The translations under genes and the position numbers were made by a program. Below are positions 51,963 through 62,439 of a stretch of DNA of 64,000 nucleotides, piece after piece (positions within the stretch are counted from its first letter, which is position 1; every line of letters starts with the position of its first letter). Below the pieces are notes generated by a model. It saw only the letters and a program-made list of their open reading frames with translations, was not told where the DNA came from and searched no databases. This stretch comes from Phyllobacterium chamaecytisi (GTDB taxonomy: Bacteria > Pseudomonadota > Alphaproteobacteria > Rhizobiales > Rhizobiaceae). The stretch spans positions 294,629-358,628 of the forward strand of contig NZ_JAIQWW010000004.1 in NCBI RefSeq assembly GCF_020164455.1, in the 5' to 3' direction.

Positions 51963-54900
51963 ATGCGGATCGAACGGCGTTTTACCAAAGAGAATCAATC
52001 AGCCTATGCGGAGATCGAATTTCGTGTAGCAACGAGTGAGATCAAGAACCCGGACGGATCAATCGTTTTCCGTCTGGAGAATATCGATGTTCCGGCCCAG
52101 TTCAGTCAGGTGGCCGCAGATATTCTTGCACAGAAGTATTTTCGCAAGGCCGGTGTGCCTGCCAAGCTGAAGAAGGTTGAAGAAAACTCTGTTCCTTCAT
52201 GGCTGTGGCGTTCCGTTGCCGATGAAGAAGCCTTGGCTGCTTTGCCTACCGAGGAGCGCTACGGCTCGGAAATGGACGCGCGCCAGGTCTTCGATCGTCT
52301 TGCCGGCACCTGGACCTATTGGGGCTGGAAGGGCAAGTATTTCGATAGCGAAGCCGATGCCCTCGCCTTCCGCGATGAACTTGCCTACATGCTCGCCACC
52401 CAGCGCGTCGCGCCTAATTCGCCGCAATGGTTCAATACGGGCTTGCACTGGGCCTATGGTATCGATGGTCCCGGTCAGGGCCACTATTATGTCGATCCGG
52501 ACACCGGCAAGCTGACCAAGTCCAAATCTTCTTATGAACATCCGCAACCGCATGCTTGCTTCATCCAGTCTGTCGCGGACGATCTGGTCAATGAAGGCGG
52601 CATCATGGACCTTTGGGTTCGCGAAGCGCGCCTGTTCAAATATGGCTCCGGCACAGGTTCAAACTTTTCCTTCCTGCGCGGCGAAGGCGAAAAACTGTCT
52701 GGTGGCGGTCGTTCCTCCGGCCTCATGTCCTTCCTGAAAATTGGTGATCGCGCTGCCGGCGCTATAAAGTCAGGCGGCACGACACGCCGTGCCGCCAAGA
52801 TGGTCGTCGTTGACGTGGATCACCCTGATATCGAGGAATATATCGATTGGAAGGTAAAGGAAGAGCAGAAGGTTGCAGCTCTCGTCACCGGTTCCAAGAT
52901 CGTCAAGCAGCACCTCGCTGCTATTATGAAGGCTTGTGTCAATTGCGAAGCCGATAATGGCGACTGCTACGAGCCAACCAAAAATCCAGCGCTGAAGCGT
53001 GAGATCAAAGCTGCCAAGAAAAATCAGGTTCCTGAGAATTATATCCAGCGCGTCATCCAGTTTGCCAAGCAAGGCTACACGGACATCGACTTCAAGACCT
53101 ATGATACCGACTGGGATTCAGAAGCCTATCTGACAGTGGCCGGTCAGAACTCCAATAATTCGGTTTCGCTCAAGGACGAATTCCTGCGCGCCGTCGAAAA
53201 TGACGGCAACTGGAACCTGACCGCCCGCAAGGACGGCAGGGTAATGAAAACGTTGAAGGCGCGCGATCTTTGGGAAAAGATCGGTTATGCCGCTTGGGCA
53301 TCGGCTGATCCAGGCTTGCACTTCAACACCACGATGAATGATTGGCACACCTGCCCGGCTGCCGGTCCGATCCGCGCGTCCAACCCGTGCTCGGAATATA
53401 TGTTCCTGGACGATACGGCTTGCAATCTCGCCTCGATCAACCTCCTGACCTATCGCGGCAAGGACGGCAAGATCGATGTCGCGGGCTTTGAGCATTCGGC
53501 GCGACTGTGGACGATCGTTCTTGAGATTTCGGTGATGATGGCGCAATTCCCCTCCAAGGAAATCGCCAAGCTCTCCTATGAGTATCGCACGCTGGGTTTG
53601 GGTTACGCCAATATTGGTGGCCTGCTGATGACTTCGGGTATCCCCTATGACAGCCCCGAAGGCCGCGCGATTGGCGGTGCACTCACTGCGATTATGACCG
53701 GCACCGCTTATGCAACATCCGCCGAGATGGCCAAGGAGCTTGGTGCGTTCAATGGCTATGCTCCGAATGCTGCCAACATGCTGCGCGTCATCCGCAACCA
53801 TCGCCGTGCCGCGCATGGCGAAAACCAGGGCTATGAAGGCCTCGCTGTAAATCCTGTCGCTTTGATAGCGGCTGACTGCCCGGATCAGGATCTGATCACG
53901 CATGCAAAGGCAGCATGGGACAAGGCACTGAAGCTTGGCGAAAAGCATGGTTACCGTAACGCGCAAGCTACAGTTATCGCGCCGACAGGTACGATCGGCC
54001 TCGTCATGGACTGCGATACGACAGGCATCGAGCCAGACTTTGCGCTGGTCAAGTTCAAGAAGCTCGCTGGTGGCGGCTACTTCAAGATCATCAATCGTGC
54101 CGTGCCGGAAGCTCTACGCACACTGGGCTACTCGGAAAGCCAGATCGCCGAGATCGAGGCCTATGCTGTTGGTCATGGTAATCTCAACCAGGCGCCCGGC
54201 ATCAACCCCGGTTCGCTGAAGGCCAAAGGCTTTACGGATGAGATTATCGCGACGCTCAACACGGCCTTGAAGTCGGCCTTTGACATCAAATTCGCGGTCA
54301 ATAAGTGGACGATTGGCGAAGACTTTGCGAAGAATGTTCTCGGTTTCACCGACGAGCAGCTCAACGACATTTCCTTCGAAATCCTGCCGGCACTCGGCTT
54401 CTCCAAGAAGGAAATCGAAGCCGCCAACATCCACATTTGCGGTGCGATGACACTTGAAGGTGCCCCCTTCCTCAAGGAAGAGCATTACCCGGTTTTCGAT
54501 TGCGCCAATCCTTGCGGCAAGATCGGCAAGCGTTATCTTTCCGTTGACAGCCACATCCGCATGATGGCCGCCGCCCAGCCCTTCATCTCCGGCGCGATCT
54601 CCAAGACCATCAACATGGCGAACGAAGCAACCGTCGAGGATTGCAAGTCCGCTTATATGCTCTCCTGGAAGCTGGCACTGAAAGCCAATGCCCTCTACCG
54701 CGATGGCTCCAAGCTCTCACAGCCGCTCAATTCTTCGTTGCTCGCCGATGATGACGAGGATGAAGACGATGCAATCGAGGCGCTGATCGAAGCGCCAGCA
54801 GCTGCCCGTGCCGTTCAGGTCACCGAAAAGATCGTAGAACGTATTGTCGAACGCTATGTCCATGATCGTGAGAAGTTGCCGAACCGCCGCAAGGGTTATA

Positions 54901-55760
54901 CCCAGAAGGCAGTCGTTGGCGGTCACAAGGTCTATCTGCGGACGGGTGAGTTCGATGATGGCCGTCTCGGCGAAATTTTCATCGACATGCACAAGGAAGG
55001 CGCTGCCTTCCGGGCAATGATGAACAACTTCGCCATCGCCATCTCGCTGGGGCTGCAATACGGCGTGCCGCTGGAGGAATATGTAGAGGCTTTCACCTTC
55101 ACGAAATTCGAACCGGCAGGCATGGTTCAGGGCAATGATGCGATCAAGAACGCTACGTCGATCCTTGACTACCTGTTCCGCGAACTGGCTGTCTCCTATC
55201 TCGATCGTCACGACCTCGCCCATGTCGACCAGTCGGATTTTTCCAACACCTCGCTTGGCCGCGGTATTTCCGAAGGCAAGGCGGAACCGGTCTCCAAGGG
55301 TCTGACACGCGGTGCTTCGCTGAAGGTGGTTTCGCCCAACAAGGCTGATCCCAAGGGTTTTAGCAGCGCAGGGGGAACAGGCGCCGTTAACGCGCCGAAG
55401 GCAACTGCGTCATCAAATGTCACGACCCTCGCCAGCCGCACTGTAACTGCGATCGCTGCAAAACCAACGATTGCAGTGGTCAGCCAGGAATCGACAGCCT
55501 TCAAGCGCGACTATGAGGAGCGTGCAAAGGATCAGGCAGAAGCAACTCCGGCCTCTGCCCTGTTCGAGGACACGGATGCAGAAGCTGCGGCTGAGGAAGC
55601 CAAAGCCGAAGCAAAGAAGGTGATGTCGGATCGCCGCATCAAATCGATGATGCAGGGCTATACGGGCGACAGCTGCTCGGAATGCTCGAACTTCACGATG
55701 GTTCGTAATGGGACGTGCTTGAAGTGCGACACATGCGGAAATACATCCGGGTGCTCGTGA
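51963..55760 (+). CDS. nrdJ: Adenosylcobalamin-dependent (class II) ribonucleoside-diphosphate reductase
   Basis: A 1265-residue enzyme that makes deoxyribonucleotides using coenzyme B12 as radical source, with no oxygen requirement. The active-site loop NPCSE is at residues 474-478 (N474, C476, E478). Earlier marks are [13 protein letters not shown] and the nucleotide-binding [20 protein letters not shown]. The C-terminus has the cysteine-rich redox tail [18 protein letters not shown] and [10 protein letters not shown]. The length is that of the long alphaproteobacterial form. No class I nrd genes are in this window. The ATG follows AAGGACGAGAAAG. Confidence 0.96.
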   Translation: MRIERRFTKENQSAYAEIEFRVATSEIKNPDGSIVFRLENIDVPAQFSQVAADILAQKYFRKAGVPAKLKKVEENSVPSWLWRSVADEEALAALPTEERYGSEMDARQVFDRLAGTWTYWGWKGKYFDSEADALAFRDELAYMLATQRVAPNSPQWFNTGLHWAYGIDGPGQGHYYVDPDTGKLTKSKSSYEHPQPHACFIQSVADDLVNEGGIMDLWVREARLFKYGSGTGSNFSFLRGEGEKLSGGGRSSGLMSFLKIGDRAAGAIKSGGTTRRAAKMVVVDVDHPDIEEYIDWKVKEEQKVAALVTGSKIVKQHLAAIMKACVNCEADNGDCYEPTKNPALKREIKAAKKNQVPENYIQRVIQFAKQGYTDIDFKTYDTDWDSEAYLTVAGQNSNNSVSLKDEFLRAVENDGNWNLTARKDGRVMKTLKARDLWEKIGYAAWASADPGLHFNTTMNDWHTCPAAGPIRASNPCSEYMFLDDTACNLASINLLTYRGKDGKIDVAGFEHSARLWTIVLEISVMMAQFPSKEIAKLSYEYRTLGLGYANIGGLLMTSGIPYDSPEGRAIGGALTAIMTGTAYATSAEMAKELGAFNGYAPNAANMLRVIRNHRRAAHGENQGYEGLAVNPVALIAADCPDQDLITHAKAAWDKALKLGEKHGYRNAQATVIAPTGTIGLVMDCDTTGIEPDFALVKFKKLAGGGYFKIINRAVPEALRTLGYSESQIAEIEAYAVGHGNLNQAPGINPGSLKAKGFTDEIIATLNTALKSAFDIKFAVNKWTIGEDFAKNVLGFTDEQLNDISFEILPALGFSKKEIEAANIHICGAMTLEGAPFLKEEHYPVFDCANPCGKIGKRYLSVDSHIRMMAAAQPFISGAISKTINMANEATVEDCKSAYMLSWKLALKANALYRDGSKLSQPLNSSLLADDDEDEDDAIEALIEAPAAARAVQVTEKIVERIVERYVHDREKLPNRRKGYTQKAVVGGHKVYLRTGEFDDGRLGEIFIDMHKEGAAFRAMMNNFAIAISLGLQYGVPLEEYVEAFTFTKFEPAGMVQGNDAIKNATSILDYLFRELAVSYLDRHDLAHVDQSDFSNTSLGRGISEGKAEPVSKGLTRGASLKVVSPNKADPKGFSSAGGTGAVNAPKATASSNVTTLASRTVTAIAAKPTIAVVSQESTAFKRDYEERAKDQAEATPASALFEDTDAEAAAEEAKAEAKKVMSDRRIKSMMQGYTGDSCSECSNFTMVRNGTCLKCDTCGNTSGCS

Positions 55761-56467
55761 GCATGCCGACTTGGGTTTTGGGGCTGGATTCGTATTGTAG
55801 CATGCCGAGTTGGTGCAGATTCTTGATTTGCGGCTTCTCATAGGGGTGCAACGCTGGAAAAGCGGCGGGCGAGCGCTCTCGTTCAAAAGGGCCGAAGCGA
55901 GCCCGTCACGATCCGGTAATGCTTCCGGTTTCGCTCCCAGGACCCGACCGCCAGGTCGGGCTTGTAGCGCTCGAAGCTGGCCGTAAACGGTAGAGACATG
56001 TGTTACAGCCCTGGGTGGTATGGAACGGGACACGATCGAAGTGCGAAAATTGTGGGAACACAAAGTAGCTCAAGATGGCCTCACGGCAAATATAAAGGGT
56101 CGGCAAAGTTGATCCAAATGTCCCGGCTCAGCCTGATTTAGAATGGTCAAAAGGCCCGGCGCTAAGCGTTTGGGCCTTTTGACTTGGCTATCAGAGACCG
56201 AGCAACGACATCCCAAAGAGGACGACAGACCCGTGCAGTTTGAAGTCGCTGAGCTGTGCCGACATCGTAAAGGCCATTGCTGGAGTAGTCTTCCGCTTTG
56301 CTTCCCAACCACCTGGAAGGTGTTGTCGGTAAGCCCATACCTTCCGCCTGAGTCCTGCGGCTGCCGGCATCGACAACTGCAAGAATTCCCATCGTCCGCA
56401 TCTTTCAGGCAGCTGTCGCAGCCTTGCATGACGGCCTGCTTAAAAGATAATTCCGAACTGAGCTTCT
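55761..56467. other. Gene-poor region behind nrdJ
   Basis: No supported gene is seen in 707 bases. AGCATGCCGACTTGG at the nrdJ stop (55760-55774) recurs with one change at 55799-55813 as a direct repeat. A strong hairpin lies at 56146-56183. Frames of 60-216 codons on both strands do not resemble known proteins; a minus-strand frame in the last 300 bases with many cysteines is unconvincing. The region could hold an untranslated RNA or a degraded insertion. Confidence 0.4.
56146..56183. terminator. Strong bidirectional hairpin terminator
   Basis: GTCAAAAGGCCC and GGGCCTTTTGAC form a perfect 12-bp stem, extended in the loop by CGC-TAA-GCG. Runs of A and T in the stem allow termination in both directions. 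The next genes are 285 bases (sulfotransferase end) and 386 bases (nrdJ end) away. Confidence 0.75.
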
Positions 56468-57217
56468 TCAATCATCAAAGCGATAGCCGAAGTGATCAAT
56501 TTCCCGTTCGCAACATCGACGCACGACATTGCGTGTCTCAGCATCATAGAATTCGCGGAAATCATACTTCTGAGCCACCTTGGCAGAACCGAGCTTCGGA
56601 TTAGAGATATTGAGCTGATCACACAATGAATTGAAATCTGTTGAAAGGGTCTCGTAGCGCCCTACGAAATCAACCGCTACGGTATCACCGATGGTGTAAA
56701 TCGGCCACGAATCAACAAGATGATGCCAAGCCGCAAACGAACCCACCCCCTCAACCATGTTCCGTACAAAAACAGAAAATGGCTCGCGGGTCGCTAGGGA
56801 CTTCCGTGTCAGGTAAACGTACATCGAAACCATTTTTTTGTAGGGATTGCGGATGAATGTGAACTTATAGTGTTTCCCCCAAGCATTCTCATCGAACGAT
56901 CGAACTTGTTCCGCGCTCGGATGGTCGACGATGGGACCGAAATGCCTATGATATCGTTTAGTCTGCAAGCAAAGTGCACGCTTCGACCATTTTGGGTTTA
57001 TTGCCAGCGCCGCGGGTATGCTTGAAAGACGTTGAGACCGCAGAGCATCGAGACGCGCCCTCAAATTCGGGACAACGCCGATTTCCACGCGCTCTTTGTC
57101 CGAGCCCAACATAATGTCGAACGGTCCAAGAATCGGGACAAGAGCCATTTTAATCGAACTGCCTGCCGTCTTTGGGCAATGAAGAAAGGTGAACTTGTGT
57201 CGATATGAGATAATCAC
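56468..57217 (-). CDS. Sulfotransferase family 2 protein
   Basis: A 249-residue protein with the PAPS-binding elements of sulfotransferases: the 5'-phosphosulfate loop FLHCPKTAGSSIKMAL near residue 10 and the 3'-phosphate site FTFIRNPYKKMVSMYVYL near residue 105. The GTG at 57217 places the family start (IISYRHKFTF) at residue 2 and has a GGGGA site; the frame continues upstream to 57541, but that part overlaps the HlyD gene and is not protein-like. It may sulfate a glycan or a lipid; the acceptor is unknown. Confidence 0.82.
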   Translation of the reverse strand: MIISYRHKFTFLHCPKTAGSSIKMALVPILGPFDIMLGSDKERVEIGVVPNLRARLDALRSQRLSSIPAALAINPKWSKRALCLQTKRYHRHFGPIVDHPSAEQVRSFDENAWGKHYKFTFIRNPYKKMVSMYVYLTRKSLATREPFSVFVRNMVEGVGSFAAWHHLVDSWPIYTIGDTVAVDFVGRYETLSTDFNSLCDQLNISNPKLGSAKVAQKYDFREFYDAETRNVVRRCCEREIDHFGYRFDD

Positions 57218-57455
57218 GGCGCTTTTCCCCAAGAGCAAAAATCTATAATTTTCCGAATCGTAGACGATGCCCCTGCTCCGCTCAGAGACCTCCAACACAA
57301 TCGCCAACTTCTCAGACGCAAAAGTCGGGATTAGGTGGCAGCGACCACCAATATGGTCATATGTTATTGATTCTACATGAAAATCCTCTTTTGCCTGATG
57401 CCGCTGCTGACGGGCCAATTGAGGCGGAATTCTAAATGCGAGGTCTGAATTGCTT

Positions 57456-58496
57456 TTAGTTTTCCTTAGGTTCGGTTCTAACCACCACTGACATTCCTGG
57501 CACCAGCTGCTTAGCGAGTTCCTGGTCGGAGTCGATTGCAATGCGGACTGAAATACGCTGTGCGACCTTGGTGAAATTGCCAGTCGCGTTGTCTGGCCTG
57601 ATTATGCTGAATTCGGACCCTGCCGCTGGTGCAAAGGCCTCGACATGCCCCGTCATTCGCCTGCGGTCTAGAGCGTCGACGGTGAAACTAACGCGTTGAC
57701 CGAGCGTAATGTTGGTCAGTTGGGTTTCCTTGAAGTTGGCAATTACCCATACGTCCGGTGGAACGATCGCCATCAATTGCGTTCCCGCGGTAACATATTG
57801 ACCGAGCTTCACCCCAACTTCACCAAGTGTGCCATCGCGAGGAGCAAGAATTCTCGTATTGGCAAGATCGATCTCGGCCAGCTTCACCGCCGCTTCTGCG
57901 CCTGCGACGGCCGCCTCCAAGGAGCCGCGGCTGACTTTGATTGTCTCAAGATCCTGCCGCGACACTTCGAGGGCGGCCTTGGCTTGCAATTCCAGGGACT
58001 GTGCCTGTTGCTTGGCGCTTTCGCTCTGATCGGCATCGCTCTTGCTCATGACGCCCCGGCGCGCCAAGGGATCGATTCTCGCCCAATCGGCCTGGGCCTG
58101 ATGTGAGACGGCGGTAGCGCTGTCAAGCTGCGCCTGGCTTGAGGCGATGCGCGCTTCGGCCGCTCGTTGTTGCTGGGCCGAATTGTCCAGCGCAGCCTGT
58201 TCACTAGCCAGTGTCGCTTTGGCCTGATCGAGTTTCTGGGCAAAAATCCGATCGTCGATCCGTGCCAGAAGCTGCCCTTCCTTGACCTGGTGGTAGTCCT
58301 GGACCGCCACCTCTACGATATAACCGCTGAGCTGCGGACTGATCAGGGTGACGTAGCCTCTGACATAGGCATTTTCCGTCGTCTCGACATTGCTGCGAAA
58401 TGGCGGCAATCGCCAGGCATAGAGAACAATAACCAGGCCTGAGATACCGACGGCGATTGCGATCAACGTTGCGAAATAGCGGCGATAACTGGACAT
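57456..58496 (-). CDS. HlyD/EmrA-type membrane fusion protein
   Basis: A 346-residue periplasmic adaptor with one N-terminal membrane helix (residues 9-30, ATLIAIAVGISGLVIVLYAW). A beta-barrel and lipoyl half with ENAYVRGYVTLISPQLSGYI follows, and a long coiled-coil hairpin from about 80 to 200 rich in A, Q and S. It links an inner membrane pump to an outer membrane channel. With the MFS gene 4 bases upstream it forms an EmrAB-like efflux pair. No tolC-like gene is nearby. Confidence 0.92.
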   Translation of the reverse strand: MSSYRRYFATLIAIAVGISGLVIVLYAWRLPPFRSNVETTENAYVRGYVTLISPQLSGYIVEVAVQDYHQVKEGQLLARIDDRIFAQKLDQAKATLASEQAALDNSAQQQRAAEARIASSQAQLDSATAVSHQAQADWARIDPLARRGVMSKSDADQSESAKQQAQSLELQAKAALEVSRQDLETIKVSRGSLEAAVAGAEAAVKLAEIDLANTRILAPRDGTLGEVGVKLGQYVTAGTQLMAIVPPDVWVIANFKETQLTNITLGQRVSFTVDALDRRRMTGHVEAFAPAAGSEFSIIRPDNATGNFTKVAQRISVRIAIDSDQELAKQLVPGMSVVVRTEPKEN

Positions 58497-58500
58497 ACCC

Positions 58501-60168
58501 TCAACTTATTGGAACGGTTGCTGGGGAATGTCGGCGAGCGAGAAGCGCTCGGGTAGACGTATGTGCTAAAAGCATGACAAGAGCACCAAAAGATATTCCG
58601 GCAATTAGCAGGAAAGCGTCGTTAAAGGCGAGGATATTTGCTTGGCGCGTGATCTGTTGGGACAACAACGCGATTCCTTCGGCTTTGAGCAAGGCCTTGT
58701 CGGCAATCATCCCACCATACGCGTCGGCCAGTTTCGATGCGCGCTCGGCCACCATGGGATCGAAGGGAACGATCCTTTCAGCCAATATGTTTGAGTGAAA
58801 CTTCTCGCGGATCGTAATGAACGAGCCGAAAACAGCCTGGCCGAGGAGCCCGCCTAGGCTCTGCGTCGACAGGAAGACGATGATGAAGCTCAGTATGTAG
58901 TTGGGTCCGCGCTTCAGCGCCGCAGTCAATCCGATCGACATGGCCGGCGGCAAGAACAGGGCGGTTGCCGCTGCGATCAGCGCTTGGCTGACATACATTT
59001 CCGGAGGGCGGGTAAGATAGGTCGCTTGGCTGTCCATATAGGATCCTATGATCAGAAAAATCAGCGCGACAGCGTGAATTGCAGGAACGCGTTCCGGCGT
59101 CATGACTGCGGCGCACGACAATCCTGCAGCAATCATTGATACCATCATGACGACATAGAGCTTCCACAGTTGGTCGTTCATCAGGCCGAGATTCTGGAAA
59201 AAGCTTGTGGCGATGGTCGACTGCTCGGAGACGGCCAGCCGAAAGAGAAGGATCGTTCCGGCAAGATGCAGGATCTCCTTGCTGGCGATCCATCGTATGT
59301 CGAGGAGGGGTCTTTCGCGATTGAGTTCAATCACCACGGCTATCGTTATCGTCACAATGGCGATCGCGAGCAGAACTCCAAGCCAGGCTGCTTCCCTCCA
59401 CCAGTAGAGGCGGCCCGTGACCAGAACGACGGCCGTACACCCAAAACCAATGGCGATCAGCACGTAGCTCACAACGTCCATCTTTTCGATCACCTTGGCA
59501 CGCGGAATGGGCGTCAGCGGAAGGAGGTAGATCACTCCAAACGAGACGAGCGCTAACGACACTTCGAACATGTAGAGACCTTGCCACTGGCCGATATCGA
59601 GTAAGGTCGGCGACAGCAGTCGCGCCATCGGAGCTGCAAGCGAGATATTGGTGAGCACCAGGCAAACCCCGATCGTCCGTTTTCGAGATGGCGGAAATGC
59701 CTCCAGCATATAGAGAAAGGCGAGGCTCGACAGCGGAGCAGCCGCAATGCCGCTGACAAAGCGAATGATGATCGCGGATTGCAGATCAATGACAAAAAGA
59801 TGCAACAGCGAAACCAATACAAATATGGCGATGCTCAGTTCGGCGAAATTCCGGAGACCGTATTGGTTCCGGATCTTGATCAGTGCAACCGAAAGGCTGA
59901 CGTTGGGAGCCATATACGCAGCGATCAGCCAAGTCGCTTCGACATTTGTGGCACCAAGATAGCCTTGAATTTGCGGGATATTGGTCGCGACCAAATTCAT
60001 GCCGAGTCCTTGTGTCATCGACAAAAGAGTTGATGCAGCGATATAGGCGGCAGATCGGAGCGCATTGATAGGTGGGTCGGCGACTGGCGATGCATCGGTG
60101 ACGGTCTGTACCTTCGCCCGATTTATGTTGTTTGGGGTGTATCCGACAAACTCCGCCTCGGGGATCAT
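58501..60168 (-). CDS. DHA2-type MFS drug efflux transporter (EmrB-like)
   Basis: A 555-residue inner membrane protein with about 14 helices, typical of the DHA2 group. Family-like motifs are NVEATWLIAAYMAPNVSLSV in helix 2, a later loop with PPSRKRTIGVCLVLTNISLA, and the long loop before the last helices. The substrates are unknown; the family exports hydrophobic drugs by proton antiport. ATG 60168 has a GAGGG site; ATG 60195, 27 bases further up, lacks one. It is co-transcribed with the HlyD gene. Confidence 0.9.
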   Translation of the reverse strand: MIPEAEFVGYTPNNINRAKVQTVTDASPVADPPINALRSAAYIAASTLLSMTQGLGMNLVATNIPQIQGYLGATNVEATWLIAAYMAPNVSLSVALIKIRNQYGLRNFAELSIAIFVLVSLLHLFVIDLQSAIIIRFVSGIAAAPLSSLAFLYMLEAFPPSRKRTIGVCLVLTNISLAAPMARLLSPTLLDIGQWQGLYMFEVSLALVSFGVIYLLPLTPIPRAKVIEKMDVVSYVLIAIGFGCTAVVLVTGRLYWWREAAWLGVLLAIAIVTITIAVVIELNRERPLLDIRWIASKEILHLAGTILLFRLAVSEQSTIATSFFQNLGLMNDQLWKLYVVMMVSMIAAGLSCAAVMTPERVPAIHAVALIFLIIGSYMDSQATYLTRPPEMYVSQALIAAATALFLPPAMSIGLTAALKRGPNYILSFIIVFLSTQSLGGLLGQAVFGSFITIREKFHSNILAERIVPFDPMVAERASKLADAYGGMIADKALLKAEGIALLSQQITRQANILAFNDAFLLIAGISFGALVMLLAHTSTRALLARRHSPATVPIS

Positions 60169-60488
60169 GAAGTAACCCTCTCGATACGATGACATTATTT
60201 TCGGGCAAGTCTAAAGCACCTGTGCGCGTCTTCAACGTCTGTTCCCGCAAGAAGAGTGACTGAAGAGAGTGCTGACTACCGCCGCATTGCGCAAATCCTC
60301 CCTGTTTAGGAATTGCAATGTGACTGAAGACTCAGTTAGGTAACAGTACGTTACGGTTACAGGCAGCTGCAACAGCAGAGCTTCGCGGTGGTAGCCCCAA
60401 TAAACTCGATTTCACACGCGTTGCATGCCCTGTTGCGGTATTCGAACCCGCCAGCAAAGGGAGGCGTTGCGAATTTCCAGTATCGGTC
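60169..60488. promoter_or_regulatory. Upstream region of the efflux operon
   Basis: No gene is seen. Two short inverted repeats lie at 60322-60335 (ACTGA-AGAC-TCAGT) and 60340-60354 (GTAAC-AGTAC-GTTAC). Their closeness and size resemble sites of TetR/MarR-type repressors, but no such regulator is encoded in the neighbourhood. Confidence 0.4.
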
Positions 60489-61505
60489 TCATTGTCTTTG
60501 CGGTGCAGATGGAGATGGCACATCCAGCCTGATGAGCCGGGAGAAGTCCGGCCTGAGACCTGCTACCTTGGCCCGCTCGGCGATATGGGCGCGTCGGCGC
60601 AAATCCGCGAGCGGCAGACTGGTGTCGAGTGCGCCGCGCTCATAGGCGTATTCTGGAAGATAGCCATTGACGATCAGTCGCCAGTCGAATGGAACCACAT
60701 CACCGACGGCCCGCATCATCTTGACGATGGTCGTCGTGCAGTTGGTCGTGATTGAATTGTAGAATTCCGGCGTCGTGGAAAGTGCATTGGCATCCTGAAC
60801 ATACTCAAGCAGCAGCGCGCGGGCCGCTTCCGGAGACGCTCTGAGGCGATATATCTGGACATCTTCGCCGCGAAAGTTCGATCTCACCCCGACTACATCG
60901 CGCTCATCCGACGCTATAATCACCAGCGGATCGCTCTTGAAGAGATCGGCAACAGGCGAAAACGCGCCCCCGACGCGACGCCTCACCTCCACCGACCAGG
61001 CAATATAGTCGCCGCCCTCGAAGCCGAAGCTTAGAATAACATGGGCGATGTTGGGATTTCCCCATTGTGACAAGAAGAGGTCAGCCGTCCGAAGCTTGCT
61101 CAGATTATAGGTCCGCGTCACCCAGCGTTCGGTGAAATCCGTTTTGCTGCGCCATTCGAAGTCGCGGACGTTGTTCAGCGTCAAGACATCGCCGTTACGC
61201 GTCCCCGTCACCTGACGCGCCACCTCCGGTGCCCAGTCCGCATGTTCCAGCGGCTTGATCGTGCTCCACCATGTCAGCAGCAAGACAAAACACAATAGAA
61301 ACAGGAGCAGCAACCAGTTCCTGAGCTTCGTGAAGATGGCGACTATAGTTGCGAGGCCAAAAACACCATACAAGAAAGCAGTTGCAACTCTTGCCGATGG
61401 ACGCACAGGTAGCTGGTACCAAAGTGCTCCCACAGCCCATGCCGTGGCAACAAGGATGATTGAAGCCAGAATGCCGGCAACCAGCAAACGCCCTATAAGT
61501 CGCAT
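60489..61505 (-). CDS. DUF4105 domain-containing membrane protein
   Basis: A 338-residue protein. The N-terminus has three membrane helices (LLVAGILASIILVATAWAVG, ATAFLYGVFGLATIVAIFT and LLLLFLLCFVLLLTWW). The large DUF4105 domain follows from about residue 120, with the conserved ITTNCTTTIVKMM region, whose cysteine resembles a papain-like or transglutaminase-like nucleophile, and HVILSFGFEGGDYIAWSVE. The family is thought to act in the envelope, but its reaction is unknown. It lies directly behind a truncated gene. Confidence 0.85.
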   Translation of the reverse strand: MRLIGRLLVAGILASIILVATAWAVGALWYQLPVRPSARVATAFLYGVFGLATIVAIFTKLRNWLLLLFLLCFVLLLTWWSTIKPLEHADWAPEVARQVTGTRNGDVLTLNNVRDFEWRSKTDFTERWVTRTYNLSKLRTADLFLSQWGNPNIAHVILSFGFEGGDYIAWSVEVRRRVGGAFSPVADLFKSDPLVIIASDERDVVGVRSNFRGEDVQIYRLRASPEAARALLLEYVQDANALSTTPEFYNSITTNCTTTIVKMMRAVGDVVPFDWRLIVNGYLPEYAYERGALDTSLPLADLRRRAHIAERAKVAGLRPDFSRLIRLDVPSPSAPQRQ

Positions 61506-61801
61506 TGCCCGCTACTTGATCCTGTCGAGTTGCTTGTCCATGGCTTTGCCAACAGGCACGCGGCTCCCCCCGCTGAATGCGCCATGATCAAGGTGCCGGA
61601 TCCAAAATAGCGGTCGCCGTCGCAGGGGCCGTAACCGCTGTCGTAGTTGCCCCGGCATGGCACGCTGATCAGCGACGCAATGGGATTAGACAGCTTCTCG
61701 GCAAGGTCTTCGCTTGAGTCCTGTGCCCAAGCGGCACGATTCCTCCCTAGCAGCGAGAGCACAGCGACCGGGATCGAGAGCCAGTTCCTGACCATATCCA
61801 T
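61493..61801 (-). pseudogene. N-terminal fragment of an outer-membrane-like protein fused to a foreign tail
   Basis: The frame starts with a signal peptide (MDMVRNWLSIPVAVLSLLG) and then the typical beginning of a secreted porin- or transporter-like family: SSEDLAEKLSNPIASLISVP and GNYDSGYGPCDGDR. After GDRY the similarity stops. The rest reads in another frame as the end of a different protein, ...GGSRVPVGKAMDKQLDRIK, whose stop is 8 bases before the DUF4105 start. A deletion has joined two genes out of frame. It is most likely non-functional. Confidence 0.6.
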
Positions 61802-62071
61802 GTTCGATTTCCCCCACTATATTGTAACACTGCGGGACGGTGCGCGCCACCGACGCTCAATGAGTGACCTAGTGCTGTTGCGGTGCCAACCAACCCGCTT
61901 GACATGATTACATCGTACCGACGGCCGTAGGTGAGTAGGCTGGGAATATATTACGCGACCTTTGGGTGTCAGTCCTGGCACAAGGCAAACAATTTATCGT
62001 ACGCGGTCAGTATCTACTAATGTATTGGCAAAGCAGAAACAAAAATCATCGTTCGAAAGTGGAGATCCCGG

Positions 62072-62341
62072 ATGGAGATTGATTTAGGCGAAGTGCTCGA
62101 TCCATTTCGCAGGCACGTCATCGACATCAAAGATGCACTTGCTCATGCTCGTTATCGCTACGATGGGCTCGATTTGATTTTGGAGACGGTCTCGGACCCC
62201 AAGGTACGCGGTGCCTCACAGGAAATCTTTGCCCTGGCGGGTGAAAAGATGAATGTCGTTGATGATATGCTAGACGAACTCTATCGGCAGCTTTCTGACG
62301 TCGATCGTATGCTAGAAGCTTACGCGTCAAAACGAGAGTGA
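62072..62341 (+). CDS. Hypothetical helical protein
   Basis: An 89-residue acidic, fully helical protein (VIDIKDALAHARYRYDGLDLI, then KMNVVDDMLDELYRQLSDVDRM). The start ATG has GTGGAG at a suitable distance. No known domain is recognised; a coiled coil or four-helix type is likely. It stands alone between degraded genes. Confidence 0.55.
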   Translation: MEIDLGEVLDPFRRHVIDIKDALAHARYRYDGLDLILETVSDPKVRGASQEIFALAGEKMNVVDDMLDELYRQLSDVDRMLEAYASKRE

Positions 62342-62439
62342 CGGCGACGACATCGATGTTGGCCGCCAACATAGGGCACAACACTGTTCAGATTTCTGAT
62401 GCTCCTCAATGACCGCTTTGGGCCAGCCGTCCTTCGGAG

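Noticed and set aside
55413..56063. 216-codon minus-strand frame overlapping the nrdJ end
   Set aside because: It covers the antisense of the nrdJ C-terminus and has no recognisable domain or start signal; a transposase fragment was considered but no transposase motif is visible.
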